Assembly: GCA_009379925.1 (NCBI GenBank)
Contig: WHSU01000011.1
Span: 1 to 64,000, forward strand
Reading direction: 5' to 3'
DNA: 64,000 bases
Source of the DNA: Dehalococcoidia bacterium
GTDB lineage: Bacteria > Chloroflexota > Dehalococcoidia > UBA2979
A model generated the notes under the pieces. It was not told where the DNA came from, made no database searches, and saw only the letters and a program-made list of their open reading frames with translations. Made by a program: the position numbers and the translations under genes. Below, piece after piece: positions 26,331 to 34,852 of this stretch (positions within the stretch are counted from its first letter, which is position 1; each line of letters opens with the position of its first letter).

Positions 26331-27874
26331 CCGCTCGTCCTCATCGGCCGCCTCGCGGCATGCGGTGGGGAATCGGCTGTGGCGAGACGGGAGTTGGATC
26401 GTGTCTGGACTTCCTCGTTCGTGTGGATCCGGAGGGCGGCGAGACCGATGCCCATCATGACCCACATCCAGATGGCGCCCTGCGGACCCTCCAGGTAGAC
26501 ATCGAACGCGCCGTTGACCATGGCGGCTGCCCAGTACACAAGCACCCAGCCGAAGATGCCCGCCCAGAACTCTTCGCCCGTCCGCCGAGCGCGGAGGTGG
26601 ACGCGCAACATGGCGAACCCAAAGACGAGGTGCATCCCCATCCAGAGCGCGAAGCCCGGGACGCCCGCACGTGCGAGCGCGGTCAGGTGTCCGTTGTGCG
26701 GGGAGCGCAGCCCGTCCACGACGTCGAACCCGTCGTCCTCGGCCAGGTTGATGCCGAAGCCCTTGCCGGTGAGGAAGTACTGCCCGCGGACGGTGTAGTC
26801 GTAGATCTCGCCCCACCACTCGAGGCGCCACTCCTTCGTGGACTCGGCCCGCCGGCTGTCCGTATCGGAGACGATGCTCACGGCGTTGACGACGATCTGG
26901 TCGACCGAGACGCTGCGCGAGCCCCCGAGGTTGATGGTGGGATTGATGAGGAGCGCCACCACGAGCAGGAAGGCGCCCACGCCCGCGACGGGCAGCAGGC
27001 GCCTGGTGGGGCGCAGCGCCGCCGCCAGCACCACCCCGGTGCCCGCGGCCAGCATGCCGCCGCGGCTAAAGGAAGCGACGAGCACGAAGGTCGCGAGCCA
27101 GATCGCCCACAGGAGCGTCTCGGGGAAACCTCGGCGCTCCCGCCCGGTGTAGAGGCCCATGAGCAGGAAGGCCGCGGCGCCGGCCATGTGCACGCCCATG
27201 TCCCCGGCCTTGAAGGTGAAGAAAAAGACGTCTGAGACCGGTACCGATGGGAATGGCAGCCCAATGGCCAGGGCGATGCGGAAAACGGGTACCCAGAGCA
27301 GGAAGACCGGCAGGATCGCCACGTAGACCGAGATCGCCTTGTCGAACTGGGAGCGGCGCACGATGAACATGGAGATCGCGAGCGCGAAGAGCGAATAGCC
27401 CCAGAAGACGCCGTCGCGCAGGGCATCGACGCCGTACCTGGGGAGGTACGGGAAGGTGTTGAGCGCCCCCCACGCGATGAAGGCGATGATCAGCCACTCG
27501 GTCAGGTGGAAGCGGATCCGGAGCGGCGTCACCAGCACGGCCAGCAAGCCGAGGCCAAACAGCATCTCGCCGACGTAAAGCGGCGCCACACCAACGTGTG
27601 CAAAGCCCCGGCCGATGAACGCATAGCCGGTCAGTACGACCACGACGGCGGCGAGGAACAGCTTCGGAAGTTGGCGGCCCAGACCCGCGAACATGGCCAG
27701 AGCGAAGCTGATCCCGATCAGGCCGACCACGACCAGAGGACGGTTGGCGGCGCCCAGGTACCCCGCGGCGACCGCCACGAAGACGACCATACCGACCGGC
27801 AGCAGGCGAGAGTCCCGTATGGTGGCCCAGGCGCTGCCCAGCGGGTGACGTCTCCACGTCAGGGGACGGTTCAT
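26327..27874 (-). CDS. O-antigen ligase / polymerase family membrane protein (Wzy/WaaL-like)
   Basis: A 515-residue protein with about eleven or twelve membrane helices. A large extracytoplasmic loop before the last helices contains the expected polar stretch ending in LRSPHNGHLTALARAGVPGFALWM, where the Arg and His match the conserved RxxxH motif of O-antigen ligases and Wzy-type polymerases. These transfer or polymerise lipid-linked repeat units. It is the only polymerase candidate in the locus. Sits between the initiating sugar transferase and the beta-helix lipoprotein, to which it is coupled by an ATGA overlap. Confidence 0.86.
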   Translation of the reverse strand: MNRPLTWRRHPLGSAWATIRDSRLLPVGMVVFVAVAAGYLGAANRPLVVVGLIGISFALAMFAGLGRQLPKLFLAAVVVVLTGYAFIGRGFAHVGVAPLYVGEMLFGLGLLAVLVTPLRIRFHLTEWLIIAFIAWGALNTFPYLPRYGVDALRDGVFWGYSLFALAISMFIVRRSQFDKAISVYVAILPVFLLWVPVFRIALAIGLPFPSVPVSDVFFFTFKAGDMGVHMAGAAAFLLMGLYTGRERRGFPETLLWAIWLATFVLVASFSRGGMLAAGTGVVLAAALRPTRRLLPVAGVGAFLLVVALLINPTINLGGSRSVSVDQIVVNAVSIVSDTDSRRAESTKEWRLEWWGEIYDYTVRGQYFLTGKGFGINLAEDDGFDVVDGLRSPHNGHLTALARAGVPGFALWMGMHLVFGFAMLRVHLRARRTGEEFWAGIFGWVLVYWAAAMVNGAFDVYLEGPQGAIWMWVMMGIGLAALRIHTNEEVQTRSNSRLATADSPPHAARRPMRTSG

Positions 27875-27964
27875 CGGCCAGCCTCGCCCGCAGCAAGCGC
27901 GCCGCGGGATGCGTCGTCTCGCGTGCCTGGAATGACTCTGCGACGCCGCAGAGGCACAACTACC

Positions 27965-28657
27965 TTACATCGCCCCTCGACGGCTGAGGACGGCCATGGG
28001 GGTCTTGAGGAGCAGCAGCAGGTCGAACCAGAGCGACCGGCGGGCGACGTAGTCCAGGTCCATCTGCATCCACTGCTCGAAGGTGACCTGACTGCGGCCC
28101 GAGATCTGCCAGATGCAGGTCAGGCCCGGCTTTACGCTCAGCCGCTCGGCCTGCCGCCCGGTGTACTCGTTCTCGACAATCGGGAGCGCTCGAGGCCCGA
28201 CCAGGGACATGTCCCCACGGACGATGTTCCAGAACTGCGGGATCTCATCGATGCTGAATTTTCGCAGGAAGCTGCCTACCGGCGTGAGGCGCGGGTCGTT
28301 CGGCAACTTGAAGGCCGGCCCGCCGGTGGTGTTGAGATGTACGACCTCGTCCCGGCGGCGCTCCGCGTCCGGCACCATGGTGCGGACCTTCCAGCAGATG
28401 AACTCCTGGCCCAGGTAGCCCATCCGGCGCTGCCCGAAGAAGATCGGTCGGCCGGATGTCACCAGGACAGCGGCCATCGCCGTGAGCAGGATCGGGAGCG
28501 AGAGCAGCAGCAGCACGCTGCCACCCAGCACGTCTAGCGCACGCTTCAGCGGCTCGTAGCCCGGGTGGGCAGGCGCCGCGGGACGGACATCGATAGCGCC
28601 CACACGCACAGTGTCGGCGGATGGTCCTCTTGTACGCAGTCCGGTACTAGTCGACAT
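27965..28657 (-). CDS. Polyprenyl-phosphate sugar-1-phosphate transferase (initiating transferase)
   Basis: A 230-residue member of the bacterial sugar transferase family (WcaJ/WbaP/PglC catalytic domain). A single hydrophobic hairpin (LDVLGGSVLLLLSLPILLTAMAAVLV) is followed by the invariant GQRRMGYLGQEFICWKVRTM, then KFSIDEIPQFWNIVRGDMSLVGPRAL with the catalytic Asp-Glu pair and PGLTCIWQISGRS. It loads the first sugar phosphate onto undecaprenyl phosphate to start repeat-unit assembly. The start at ATG 28657 overlaps the upstream dehydrogenase by 11 bases; the ORF track runs 20 codons too far. Confidence 0.92.
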   Translation of the reverse strand: MSTSTGLRTRGPSADTVRVGAIDVRPAAPAHPGYEPLKRALDVLGGSVLLLLSLPILLTAMAAVLVTSGRPIFFGQRRMGYLGQEFICWKVRTMVPDAERRRDEVVHLNTTGGPAFKLPNDPRLTPVGSFLRKFSIDEIPQFWNIVRGDMSLVGPRALPIVENEYTGRQAERLSVKPGLTCIWQISGRSQVTFEQWMQMDLDYVARRSLWFDLLLLLKTPMAVLSRRGAM

Positions 28658-29873
28658 GGCAGACCGGCCGGGCCAGGCCATCGAGCACGGTGCAGCCGGG
28701 ATGGAGGCGGACGCCACGGGTCGTACCCGGGTGTACTTCGATGATCACGTCGTGGTCTTCGCCCGCGGTCTCCAGGCTATCGAGGTACTCGACCGTGTCT
28801 CCGAGCACCGCTCGCGCGTTTGCGGTGGCCAGCGGGTCATAGACCGACACCGACAGCCGCTCGCCCATCAGCGCCTGGACGAGGCGAATGGACTGCGACG
28901 AACGGATCGAGTCGGACTCGGGCTTGAAGGCCAGACCGACTACGCAGACCCGCCGCGTCTCTCGACCGTCCAGGAGGCCCAGCGTGCGGCCCACGACGCG
29001 CTCGATGGCCGCGCCGTTGGTGTTCGCTGCGCCGTCGAACAGCGCAGAGGGGACCCCGAAGGCGCGCGAGGTGGCGCGCAGGGCGTTCAGGTCCTTCGGT
29101 AGGCAGCTCCCGCCGAAGCCCAGGCCGGGCGAGAGGTAGTCCATGCCGATGCGCGGGTCGGCGCCCACACCGGCGAGTACGGACTTCACGTCCGCACCGG
29201 CCGAGTCCGCCAGGTAGGCAATCTCGTTCGCCATGGAGACGCGCACCGCCAGCGAGGCGTTGACCGCGAGCTTGATCAGTTCGGCGGTGGCCGCGTCCGT
29301 CCGGATGAGCGGGGCGTCCGAAAAGGCGTACAGGCTGCAGAGCATGTCCAGCGCTTCGGCGTCGCAGCCGCCGACCACGCGGCGGGATGGGAAGTCGAAG
29401 TCGAGCAGCGCGGTGCCTTCGCGCAGGAACTCTGGGTTCACCATCACGGTAGCGGGGCGTTCGTGAGCGCGCAGGCGCTCCTCGATCATGCGGGCCGTGC
29501 CGGGGTTGACCGTGCTGCGGATGACCACGCGCAGGTAGCCCTCGACGCTGCGGGCCAGGTCGTCGACTGCTGCCACGATCCGCGAGGAGTCCAGGTCGCC
29601 CGCTTCCGTCGGCGATGTGTCCACGCAGACGAAGGCCAGGTCGGCGGGTCCGAAGCTGTCCGGGTAACCGCCGTGCACGGTGAGCGCACCGCTGGCGACG
29701 GTGCGCGTCAGTTCCTCCGCCAGGGAGGGCTCGACGAACGGCAATGCGCCTTCACGGAGGCGCTGTGCCCGCTCCGGGTCGATGTCAACCACCTGGACCT
29801 GGTGGCCATGACGTGCAAACCCGACAGCGGTGGCCAGGCCGACGTAGCCACCCCCCGCGACGACCAGATTCAT
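28647..29873 (-). CDS. UDP-glucose / GDP-mannose dehydrogenase family protein
   Basis: A 408-residue NAD-dependent sugar dehydrogenase: N-terminal Rossmann motif VAGGGYVGLATA, the conserved NPEFLREGTA, the catalytic Cys in GFGGSCLPKDLNAL and the C-terminal VVGLAFKPESDSIR. It oxidises C6 of a nucleotide hexose to a uronate in two steps. UDP-glucose is the default substrate; UDP-glucuronate would then feed the ArnA-like decarboxylase at 17293 or stay as glucuronate. The start at 29873, preceded by AAGGGTGAG, is used because the longer ORF lacks the family's N-terminus. First gene of the long minus-strand operon. Confidence 0.9.
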   Translation of the reverse strand: MNLVVAGGGYVGLATAVGFARHGHQVQVVDIDPERAQRLREGALPFVEPSLAEELTRTVASGALTVHGGYPDSFGPADLAFVCVDTSPTEAGDLDSSRIVAAVDDLARSVEGYLRVVIRSTVNPGTARMIEERLRAHERPATVMVNPEFLREGTALLDFDFPSRRVVGGCDAEALDMLCSLYAFSDAPLIRTDAATAELIKLAVNASLAVRVSMANEIAYLADSAGADVKSVLAGVGADPRIGMDYLSPGLGFGGSCLPKDLNALRATSRAFGVPSALFDGAANTNGAAIERVVGRTLGLLDGRETRRVCVVGLAFKPESDSIRSSQSIRLVQALMGERLSVSVYDPLATANARAVLGDTVEYLDSLETAGEDHDVIIEVHPGTTRGVRLHPGCTVLDGLARPVCHVD

Positions 29874-30015
29874 GCCGTACTCACCCTTACCTGCACTGAC
29901 GCGGTTGGGTCCCCGGAGAACCCGTCCCGGTGTCCGTCTGATGACGCAGCCGCGTTCGCGTCGGGAGGGCAAGCACCAACAGTTCGCCGAACTGTCGGCG
30001 ACCCCGCCAGCGCGA

Positions 30016-30043
30016 AGTATAAATGGCTCTACGCAGCCGTCCA
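30016..30043 (-). promoter_or_regulatory. Candidate sigma-70 promoter for the UDP-sugar dehydrogenase operon
   Basis: On the minus strand TGGACG (4 of 6 to TTGACA) is followed after 16 bases by TATACT (5 of 6 to TATAAT). Transcription would start near 30009, giving a leader of about 135 bases before the dehydrogenase ATG. Confidence 0.45.
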
Positions 30044-30087
30044 CTCGCTTGATCGATACCGACCGGTTCTGTCCCGGCATTGATAGG

Positions 30088-30118
30088 TATACGCGGAAGG
30101 CGGTTAACGGAGCGTATA
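30088..30118. repeat. Inverted repeat, possible regulator binding site
   Basis: TATACGC and GCGTATA are perfect 7-base arms separated by 17 bases. Such spacing suits a dimeric activator or repressor between two divergent promoters. It also contains GTATAC, the same uncommon hexamer as the toxin-antitoxin operator, which may be coincidence. Confidence 0.35.
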
Positions 30119-30307
30119 GACGACGTAAGACGGGAACCGTCGCCCGCGAATCCGCTCCAGCCTCCGTGGTCAGCCCTCCCGGCCCGACTCTCCTGCCGCG
30201 ACCTCGGTGAGCGCCTACGGCTCCACGACTCAGGCGGGTAGGAGACCGCATGCTGTCGCCTGAACCAATCGAACCCGCGAGTTCCCAGCACGGGAAGACC
30301 CGGCGCC

Positions 30308-31442
30308 GTGAAGATCCTGGTAGACGCCACGGCCGTTCGCGAGGGCAGCGGCGGTATGACCACATACCTGCGGGGATTGCTGGAGGGCTGGGAGTCGCTC
30401 GATACCGGCGACATGTTCCACATACTGGGCATGGGGGACCTCCCGGCCATCGAGTCCATGACCGGCGTCGTCGAGAGGCTGGCTGGCCGGGGACAAGTCG
30501 CCCGCGTGTGGGCCCAGCAGTCTCGCGTGCCTCGACTGGCGCGCTGACTGCAGGCGGATGCCATCCTGGCTACGGATCGCAGCATGCCGCTGTGGCCGAA
30601 CCGGCCTGCCGTGGTGGCGACGGTCCACGACCTGCGCCACCTGCGCCAGCCGGCCGAGTTCGCGAAGCCGCGCCGCGTATACCGCGGCGTCATGTGGGGC
30701 CAGGGGCTTCGCCGGGCTGACGCGCTAGTAGCCAACAGTCACTCCACGGCTGAACACGTCCTCGGGGTGCGCCCGAGCGCGGACGGGCGACTCCACACGA
30801 TTCACTTCGGGTGTGACCACGTCCTGCGGTGGCCTCAAGCTGATCCAACGGACGCGCACGCAATTGCGTTCGCCGACTGGACGAACAAGCGGCCTGACCT
30901 GGCAGTCGCGGCCTGGGGCGTCCTGCGGAGGGAGTGGAGCGGGTTCGCCTGCGCGCTCGACATCGTGGGGGCACCCCGAGCCGACCGGTCGGCCCTCAGA
31001 CAACCCGCCGCGGAGGCGGGCGTGGGCGACTTGGTCCGCGTGCACGGCTACCTGACCGAGGATGTCCACCAGGCGCTGTTCGGGCCCGCGCGCCTCGTGG
31101 TAAGCCCGTCCACGCTGGAGGGCTTCGGCTTTCCGGTCCTGGAGGGGATGCGGCTGGGTATCCCGGCGGTGTGCGTCCGTGGCGCCGGGCTGGAGGAGGC
31201 CGGCGGTCGCTGGGCGTTCCATGCCGACGGCTGGACTCCGCATGCCTTCGCCGACGCCGGCGGCCGCGCGTTGTTCGACCCGGACCGGCGATCGCGGTCC
31301 ATCGAGGGCGGGCGGAAGCACTCCGCCCGCTTTCACGTGACGCCGCACGGCCGAGCAGCTGCGTGCGGTCGTCGAGGCGGCGGTGAACGCCCGCGGTGCG
31401 ACTGTACGGCGGGCCAGGAGGACGCGGATGCGCGCTGGTTGA
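30308..31442 (+). pseudogene. Glycosyltransferase family 4 pseudogene (in-frame TGA and 3' frameshift)
   Basis: The frame starts MKILVDATAVREGSGGMTTYL, stops at a TGA (30545-30547), and continues in the same frame as LQADAILATDRSMPLW through the whole GT4 donor domain (VANSHSTAEHVL, SPSTLEGFGFPVLEGMRLGIPAV). Near 31340 the frame is lost again: the expected TAEQLRAVVEAAV ending is encoded in a neighbouring frame up to TGA 31440-31442. Two independent lesions make a pseudogene the likely reading. The TGA could come from CGA by a C-to-T change. The downstream fragment (from ATG 30584) lacks the acceptor domain. Confidence 0.8.
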
Positions 31443-31513
31443 CCGGCCTGACGCCGATGCCGATGATCAAGCAGCGGCGTTCCTGATCGCCGTCGGTCCA
31501 CTACGGGGGCGCC

Positions 31514-32728
31514 GTGCGAGTCCTGTCGGTCCACAACTACTACCGCGAGTCAGGCGGCGAGGATGCCGTGTTTCACGCGGAGGCGGATCTCCTCGAGGCC
31601 CACGGGGTCGAGGTGCGGCGCGTCGAGTTCTCCAACCGCTCGATCGAGGGTTCGTCGCCGCTGCGGATGCTCGGGCTGGCGGCATCGACGGTCTGGTCAC
31701 GCAGCGCCGCGGAGCGGGTAGGCAACGAGATCCGCGCCTTTCAGCCTGATGTCGCTCACTTCCACAACACGCTGCCACTGGTCTCGCCCTCGGCGTACCG
31801 CGCCTGTCGAGCTCGCGGCGTGCCGGTCGTGCAGACCTTGCACAACTACCGACTGATCTGTCCGGCGGGGGTCCTGTACCGCGACGAGAGTCCCTGCCAC
31901 GACTGCGTCGGACACACACCGCTCGCCGCGGTCCGGCACGCCTGCTACCGGGACTCGCGGGCGCAGAGTGCCGTGGTCGCCGGCATGCTTACCGTCCATC
32001 GCGTGCGCCGCAGCTGGGCGCGCGACGTAGACCTCTTCGTCGCACCCTCCGAGGCATTGAAGCGGGAAGTCGTGGCAGGCGGAATCGCCGGACTCGAAGC
32101 CGAGCGCATCGTGGTGAAGCCGCACTTCCTGTCGCCCGACCCCGGTGTGAGCGCGCAGCCTCGAGCCGGCGTGTTCTTCGCCGGACGCCTCGTCCCCAGC
32201 AAGGGTGTCGATACGCTGCTACGCGCCTGGCTGCATGAGGACATACCACTCACGCTTCGCATCGCAGGTGACGGCGAACTCTGCGAATCCGTCGAGGTCG
32301 CGGCGCAGCTCAGCCCCCGCATCGAGTACCTCGGCCGACTCCGTCACGACGAGGTGCTGGCCGAGATGGCGCGATCGATGGCCGTCGTGTTTCCCTCGAC
32401 CTGGGAAGAGCCCTTCGGGCTCGTCATGATCGAAGCGCTCGCGTCCGGCACGCCGGTGATCGCCTCGCGCGCAGGCGCGTTCTCCGAAATCGCGCGAGAC
32501 GGTGTGGACGGCCTGCTGTTCGAGCCGGGAGATGCCGCCGGCCTCGCGGCGCAGGTCCGCCGCCTCTGCACGGAACCGGCATTGGCGCGCACGCTGGGAG
32601 CGCACGCGCGACGGTCGTTCGAGGCGAGGTACACGGCGGAGCAGAACTTCCCGCAGTTGCTCGGCATCTACGAGCGTGTCATGGGACCCGCGAGAGCATC
32701 TCGCACTCAGTACTCGGTTTCGGAATAG
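31514..32728 (+). CDS. Glycosyltransferase family 4
   Basis: A 404-residue GT4 enzyme starting from GTG: MRVLSVHNYYRESGGEDAVF, a form typical of cell-wall and capsule transferases. VAHFHNTLPLVSPSAYRACR and VVQTLHNYRLICPAGVLYRDESPCHDCVG carry the family's Cys-containing acceptor loop. The donor domain has FFAGRLVPSKGVDTLL and FPSTWEEPFGLVMIEALASGTPVIAS with both EX7E glutamates. Unlike its upstream neighbour it is intact, and may have taken over that role. Donor and linkage unknown. Confidence 0.9.
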   Translation: MRVLSVHNYYRESGGEDAVFHAEADLLEAHGVEVRRVEFSNRSIEGSSPLRMLGLAASTVWSRSAAERVGNEIRAFQPDVAHFHNTLPLVSPSAYRACRARGVPVVQTLHNYRLICPAGVLYRDESPCHDCVGHTPLAAVRHACYRDSRAQSAVVAGMLTVHRVRRSWARDVDLFVAPSEALKREVVAGGIAGLEAERIVVKPHFLSPDPGVSAQPRAGVFFAGRLVPSKGVDTLLRAWLHEDIPLTLRIAGDGELCESVEVAAQLSPRIEYLGRLRHDEVLAEMARSMAVVFPSTWEEPFGLVMIEALASGTPVIASRAGAFSEIARDGVDGLLFEPGDAAGLAAQVRRLCTEPALARTLGAHARRSFEARYTAEQNFPQLLGIYERVMGPARASRTQYSVSE

Positions 32729-32815
32729 CCACACGGAAAATGGTGACGCCCCCTGGACTCCCTGGATCGGGGTCGGCGCGAACAGCCGTCCCACGAGAAA
32801 TACACGCTGCGCGGC

Positions 32816-33583
32816 GTGGCCGTGAACGCCACGACGTTCGACGGTGCCCTCGAGCGGCTGCTCCGGGCACCGGCCGACGGGAGCCATCTGCGCGCCCACT
32901 TCTGCTCGGTGCACACGCTCATCGAGGCCACGGACAACCCGGAGCTGCGCGCCGCGCTGAACGACGCGGAGTTGATCGCGCCGGACGGCATGCCGCTGGT
33001 CTGGGGCGGCCGGTTGCAGGGCTACCAGGTGGGACGCGTCTGCGGACCGGACCTCATGCTCGCACTGCTCGAACGCTCCGTGGCGACCGGCGGGCGGCAC
33101 TACTTCTACGGCGGCGCGGAGGGCGTCCCGGAGCAGCTGGCCGGACGCCTGCAGCAACGGTTCCCGGGCCTGGTGGTGGCCGGCGGCTACTCGCCGCCAT
33201 TCCGCGCGCTGACGCCAGAGGAAGATGAGGCCGTCGTGCAGCACATCAACGAGGCGCGGCCCGACTACGTGTGGGTCGGCCTGGGGAGCCCGAAGCAGGA
33301 CCTGTGGGTCGCCTCGCACTTCGGCCGGCTGGACGCCAGCGTCCTGCTGGCGGTGGGCGCGGCGTTCGACTTCCACACGGACCGCGTGAAGCGCGCGCCG
33401 CTGTGGATGCAGCGCGTCGGGCTCGAGTGGTTCTTTCGGCTCTCCACCGAACCAAGACGCCTCTGGAAGCGTTACACGATCATCAACGCGCGCTTCGTCG
33501 CCCTGGTGGCGGCCGATGTCGTGCGGGGGGTGGCCGGACGGATCCGGGGTCCACGCGGGGCGGATCAGCGTCCCGGTCGATGA
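32816..33583 (+). CDS. WecG/TagA/CpsF family glycosyltransferase (GT26)
   Basis: A 255-residue inverting transferase of the GT26 family: NATTFDGALERLL, HFCSVHTLIEAT, LIAPDGMPLVWGGRL with the catalytic Asp, FYGGAEGVPEQLAGRL, VWVGLGSPKQDLWVA and AVGAAFDFHTDRVKRAPLWMQRVGLEWFFRL. Relatives add N-acetylmannosamine or N-acetylmannosaminuronate to a lipid-linked sugar at the membrane. The GTG at 32816 is the first usable in-frame start, but homologous residues (KYTLRG) precede it, so initiation may be a little further upstream at a rare codon. Confidence 0.9.
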   Translation: MAVNATTFDGALERLLRAPADGSHLRAHFCSVHTLIEATDNPELRAALNDAELIAPDGMPLVWGGRLQGYQVGRVCGPDLMLALLERSVATGGRHYFYGGAEGVPEQLAGRLQQRFPGLVVAGGYSPPFRALTPEEDEAVVQHINEARPDYVWVGLGSPKQDLWVASHFGRLDASVLLAVGAAFDFHTDRVKRAPLWMQRVGLEWFFRLSTEPRRLWKRYTIINARFVALVAADVVRGVAGRIRGPRGADQRPGR

Positions 33584-33729
33584 CTCTTACCCGTTCTTGT
33601 CGGAATCGCAAGACGGCCGATGGCCGCGCTGCCGCATAATCGAGTGAGGCCTGTTGCAGGGCTGCGGGACGCCGGACGGGACTCCCCACACGCGTCGGCC
33701 AAGTCGCCCACGGAAGTTTGGAGTGAGAC

Positions 33730-34737
33730 GTGAGCAATGAGCTGGTAGTGGTCGCGGGGGCCGGGGGCTTCATTGGCGGGCACCTGATCGCAGACCTGCG
33801 GCGCGACGGCTATACGAACCTCCGCGCCGTCGACATCAAGCCGCTGGACGACTGGTACCAGACCTTCGATGACGTCGAGAACCTGCAACTCGACCTGTCC
33901 CGGCTGGAGAACGGCCAGCGCGCCAGCGAAGGCGCCGCCGAGGTCTATCAGCTGGCCGCGGACATGGGCGGCATGGGGTTCATCGAGACCAACCGTGCGC
34001 TCTGCATGCTCTCCGTGCTCACCAGCACCCACATGCTCGTGGCCGCGCGCGACCAGGGGGTCGGGCGCTTCTTCTACTCCTCCTCTGCCTGCGTCTACAA
34101 CGAGGAGAAGCAGCGCGACGAAGAAGTCATCCCGCTGCGCGAAGAGGACGCCTACCCGGCCATGCCGGAGGACGGCTACGGCTGGGAAAAGCTGTTCACA
34201 GAGCGCATGGCGCGCCATTTCCGCGAGGACTTCGGGCTCACGACGCGCGTCGCCCGCTACCACAACGTCTACGGCCCTCTGGGCACATGGGAGGGTGGGC
34301 GCGAGAAGGCGCCGGCCGCCATCTGCCGCAAGGTCATCGAGGCCAAGCTGACCGGCAATCGCGAGATCGAGATCTGGGGCGACGGCAAGCAGACCCGTAG
34401 CTTCATGTACATCGACGACTGCCTGCAGGGGACGCGGGCGATCCTGGCCAGCGATCACGTCCTGGAGCCCGTCAACCTGGGCTCCAGCGAGTTGGTGACC
34501 ATCAACCAGCTCGTCGACATCGTGGAAGAGATCGCCGGGATCACGCTGGAGCGCCGCTACAAGCTGGACGCACCGAAGGGCGTGAACGGCCGCAACAGCG
34601 ACAACACGAAAATCGTCGAATACCTCGGCTGGGAGCCCAGCATCCGGCTGCGCGACGGCATGGAGCGCACCTACCGCTGGATCGAGCAGGAGTACGTGAC
34701 GAAGTATGGGGCGCCCGTCGTGGCGTCGTCCACCTAA
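33730..34737 (+). CDS. GDP-mannose 3,5-epimerase-like NAD-dependent epimerase
   Basis: A 335-residue extended SDR strongly resembling GDP-mannose 3,5-epimerase. The NAD loop is GAGGFIGGHL; the family-specific motifs are AADMGGMGFIETN, SSSACVYN, GYGWEKLFTERM (Tyr-Lys pair) and YHNVYGPLGTWEGGREKAPAAICRK, which in plant GME surrounds the epimerisation Cys and Lys. That enzyme converts GDP-D-mannose to GDP-L-galactose. It starts at a GTG after GGAGTGAG. The PGI/PMI four genes downstream could supply mannose-6-phosphate, so an L-galactose-containing glycan is plausible. Confidence 0.85.
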   Translation: MSNELVVVAGAGGFIGGHLIADLRRDGYTNLRAVDIKPLDDWYQTFDDVENLQLDLSRLENGQRASEGAAEVYQLAADMGGMGFIETNRALCMLSVLTSTHMLVAARDQGVGRFFYSSSACVYNEEKQRDEEVIPLREEDAYPAMPEDGYGWEKLFTERMARHFREDFGLTTRVARYHNVYGPLGTWEGGREKAPAAICRKVIEAKLTGNREIEIWGDGKQTRSFMYIDDCLQGTRAILASDHVLEPVNLGSSELVTINQLVDIVEEIAGITLERRYKLDAPKGVNGRNSDNTKIVEYLGWEPSIRLRDGMERTYRWIEQEYVTKYGAPVVASST

Positions 34738-34852
34738 ACAACCGAGCGGTGTCGCGCGTTTGAGATATGCCGCGATTGTGTGGCGATCTGGGCTCTGGCA
34801 CACTGATCAAGGGCATTCGCCGACCCGCGCGGGGTAGTAGGGAACGCTCCCG

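Larger units (their letters stand above)
29874..30307. other. Divergent intergenic control region with an inverted repeat
   Basis: A 434-base gap between the start of the minus-strand operon and the plus-strand glycosyltransferase pseudogene. It is noticeably more AT-rich around 30000-30125. It contains a candidate minus-strand promoter (30016-30043), an inverted repeat TATACGC/GCGTATA with 17 bases between arms (30088-30118), and a short inverted repeat ACAGTT/AACTGT near 29980 inside the operon leader. No credible gene is present. Confidence 0.5.

Noticed and set aside
26331-26831. N-terminal extension of the 694-residue ORF at 24747
   Set aside because: Antisense-like shadow of the polymerase gene; the lipoprotein signal peptide starts at 26330.
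30545-30547. TGA as a selenocysteine codon in the glycosyltransferase
   Set aside because: No SECIS-like hairpin seen after it, the site is not a redox position, and a second frameshift is present.
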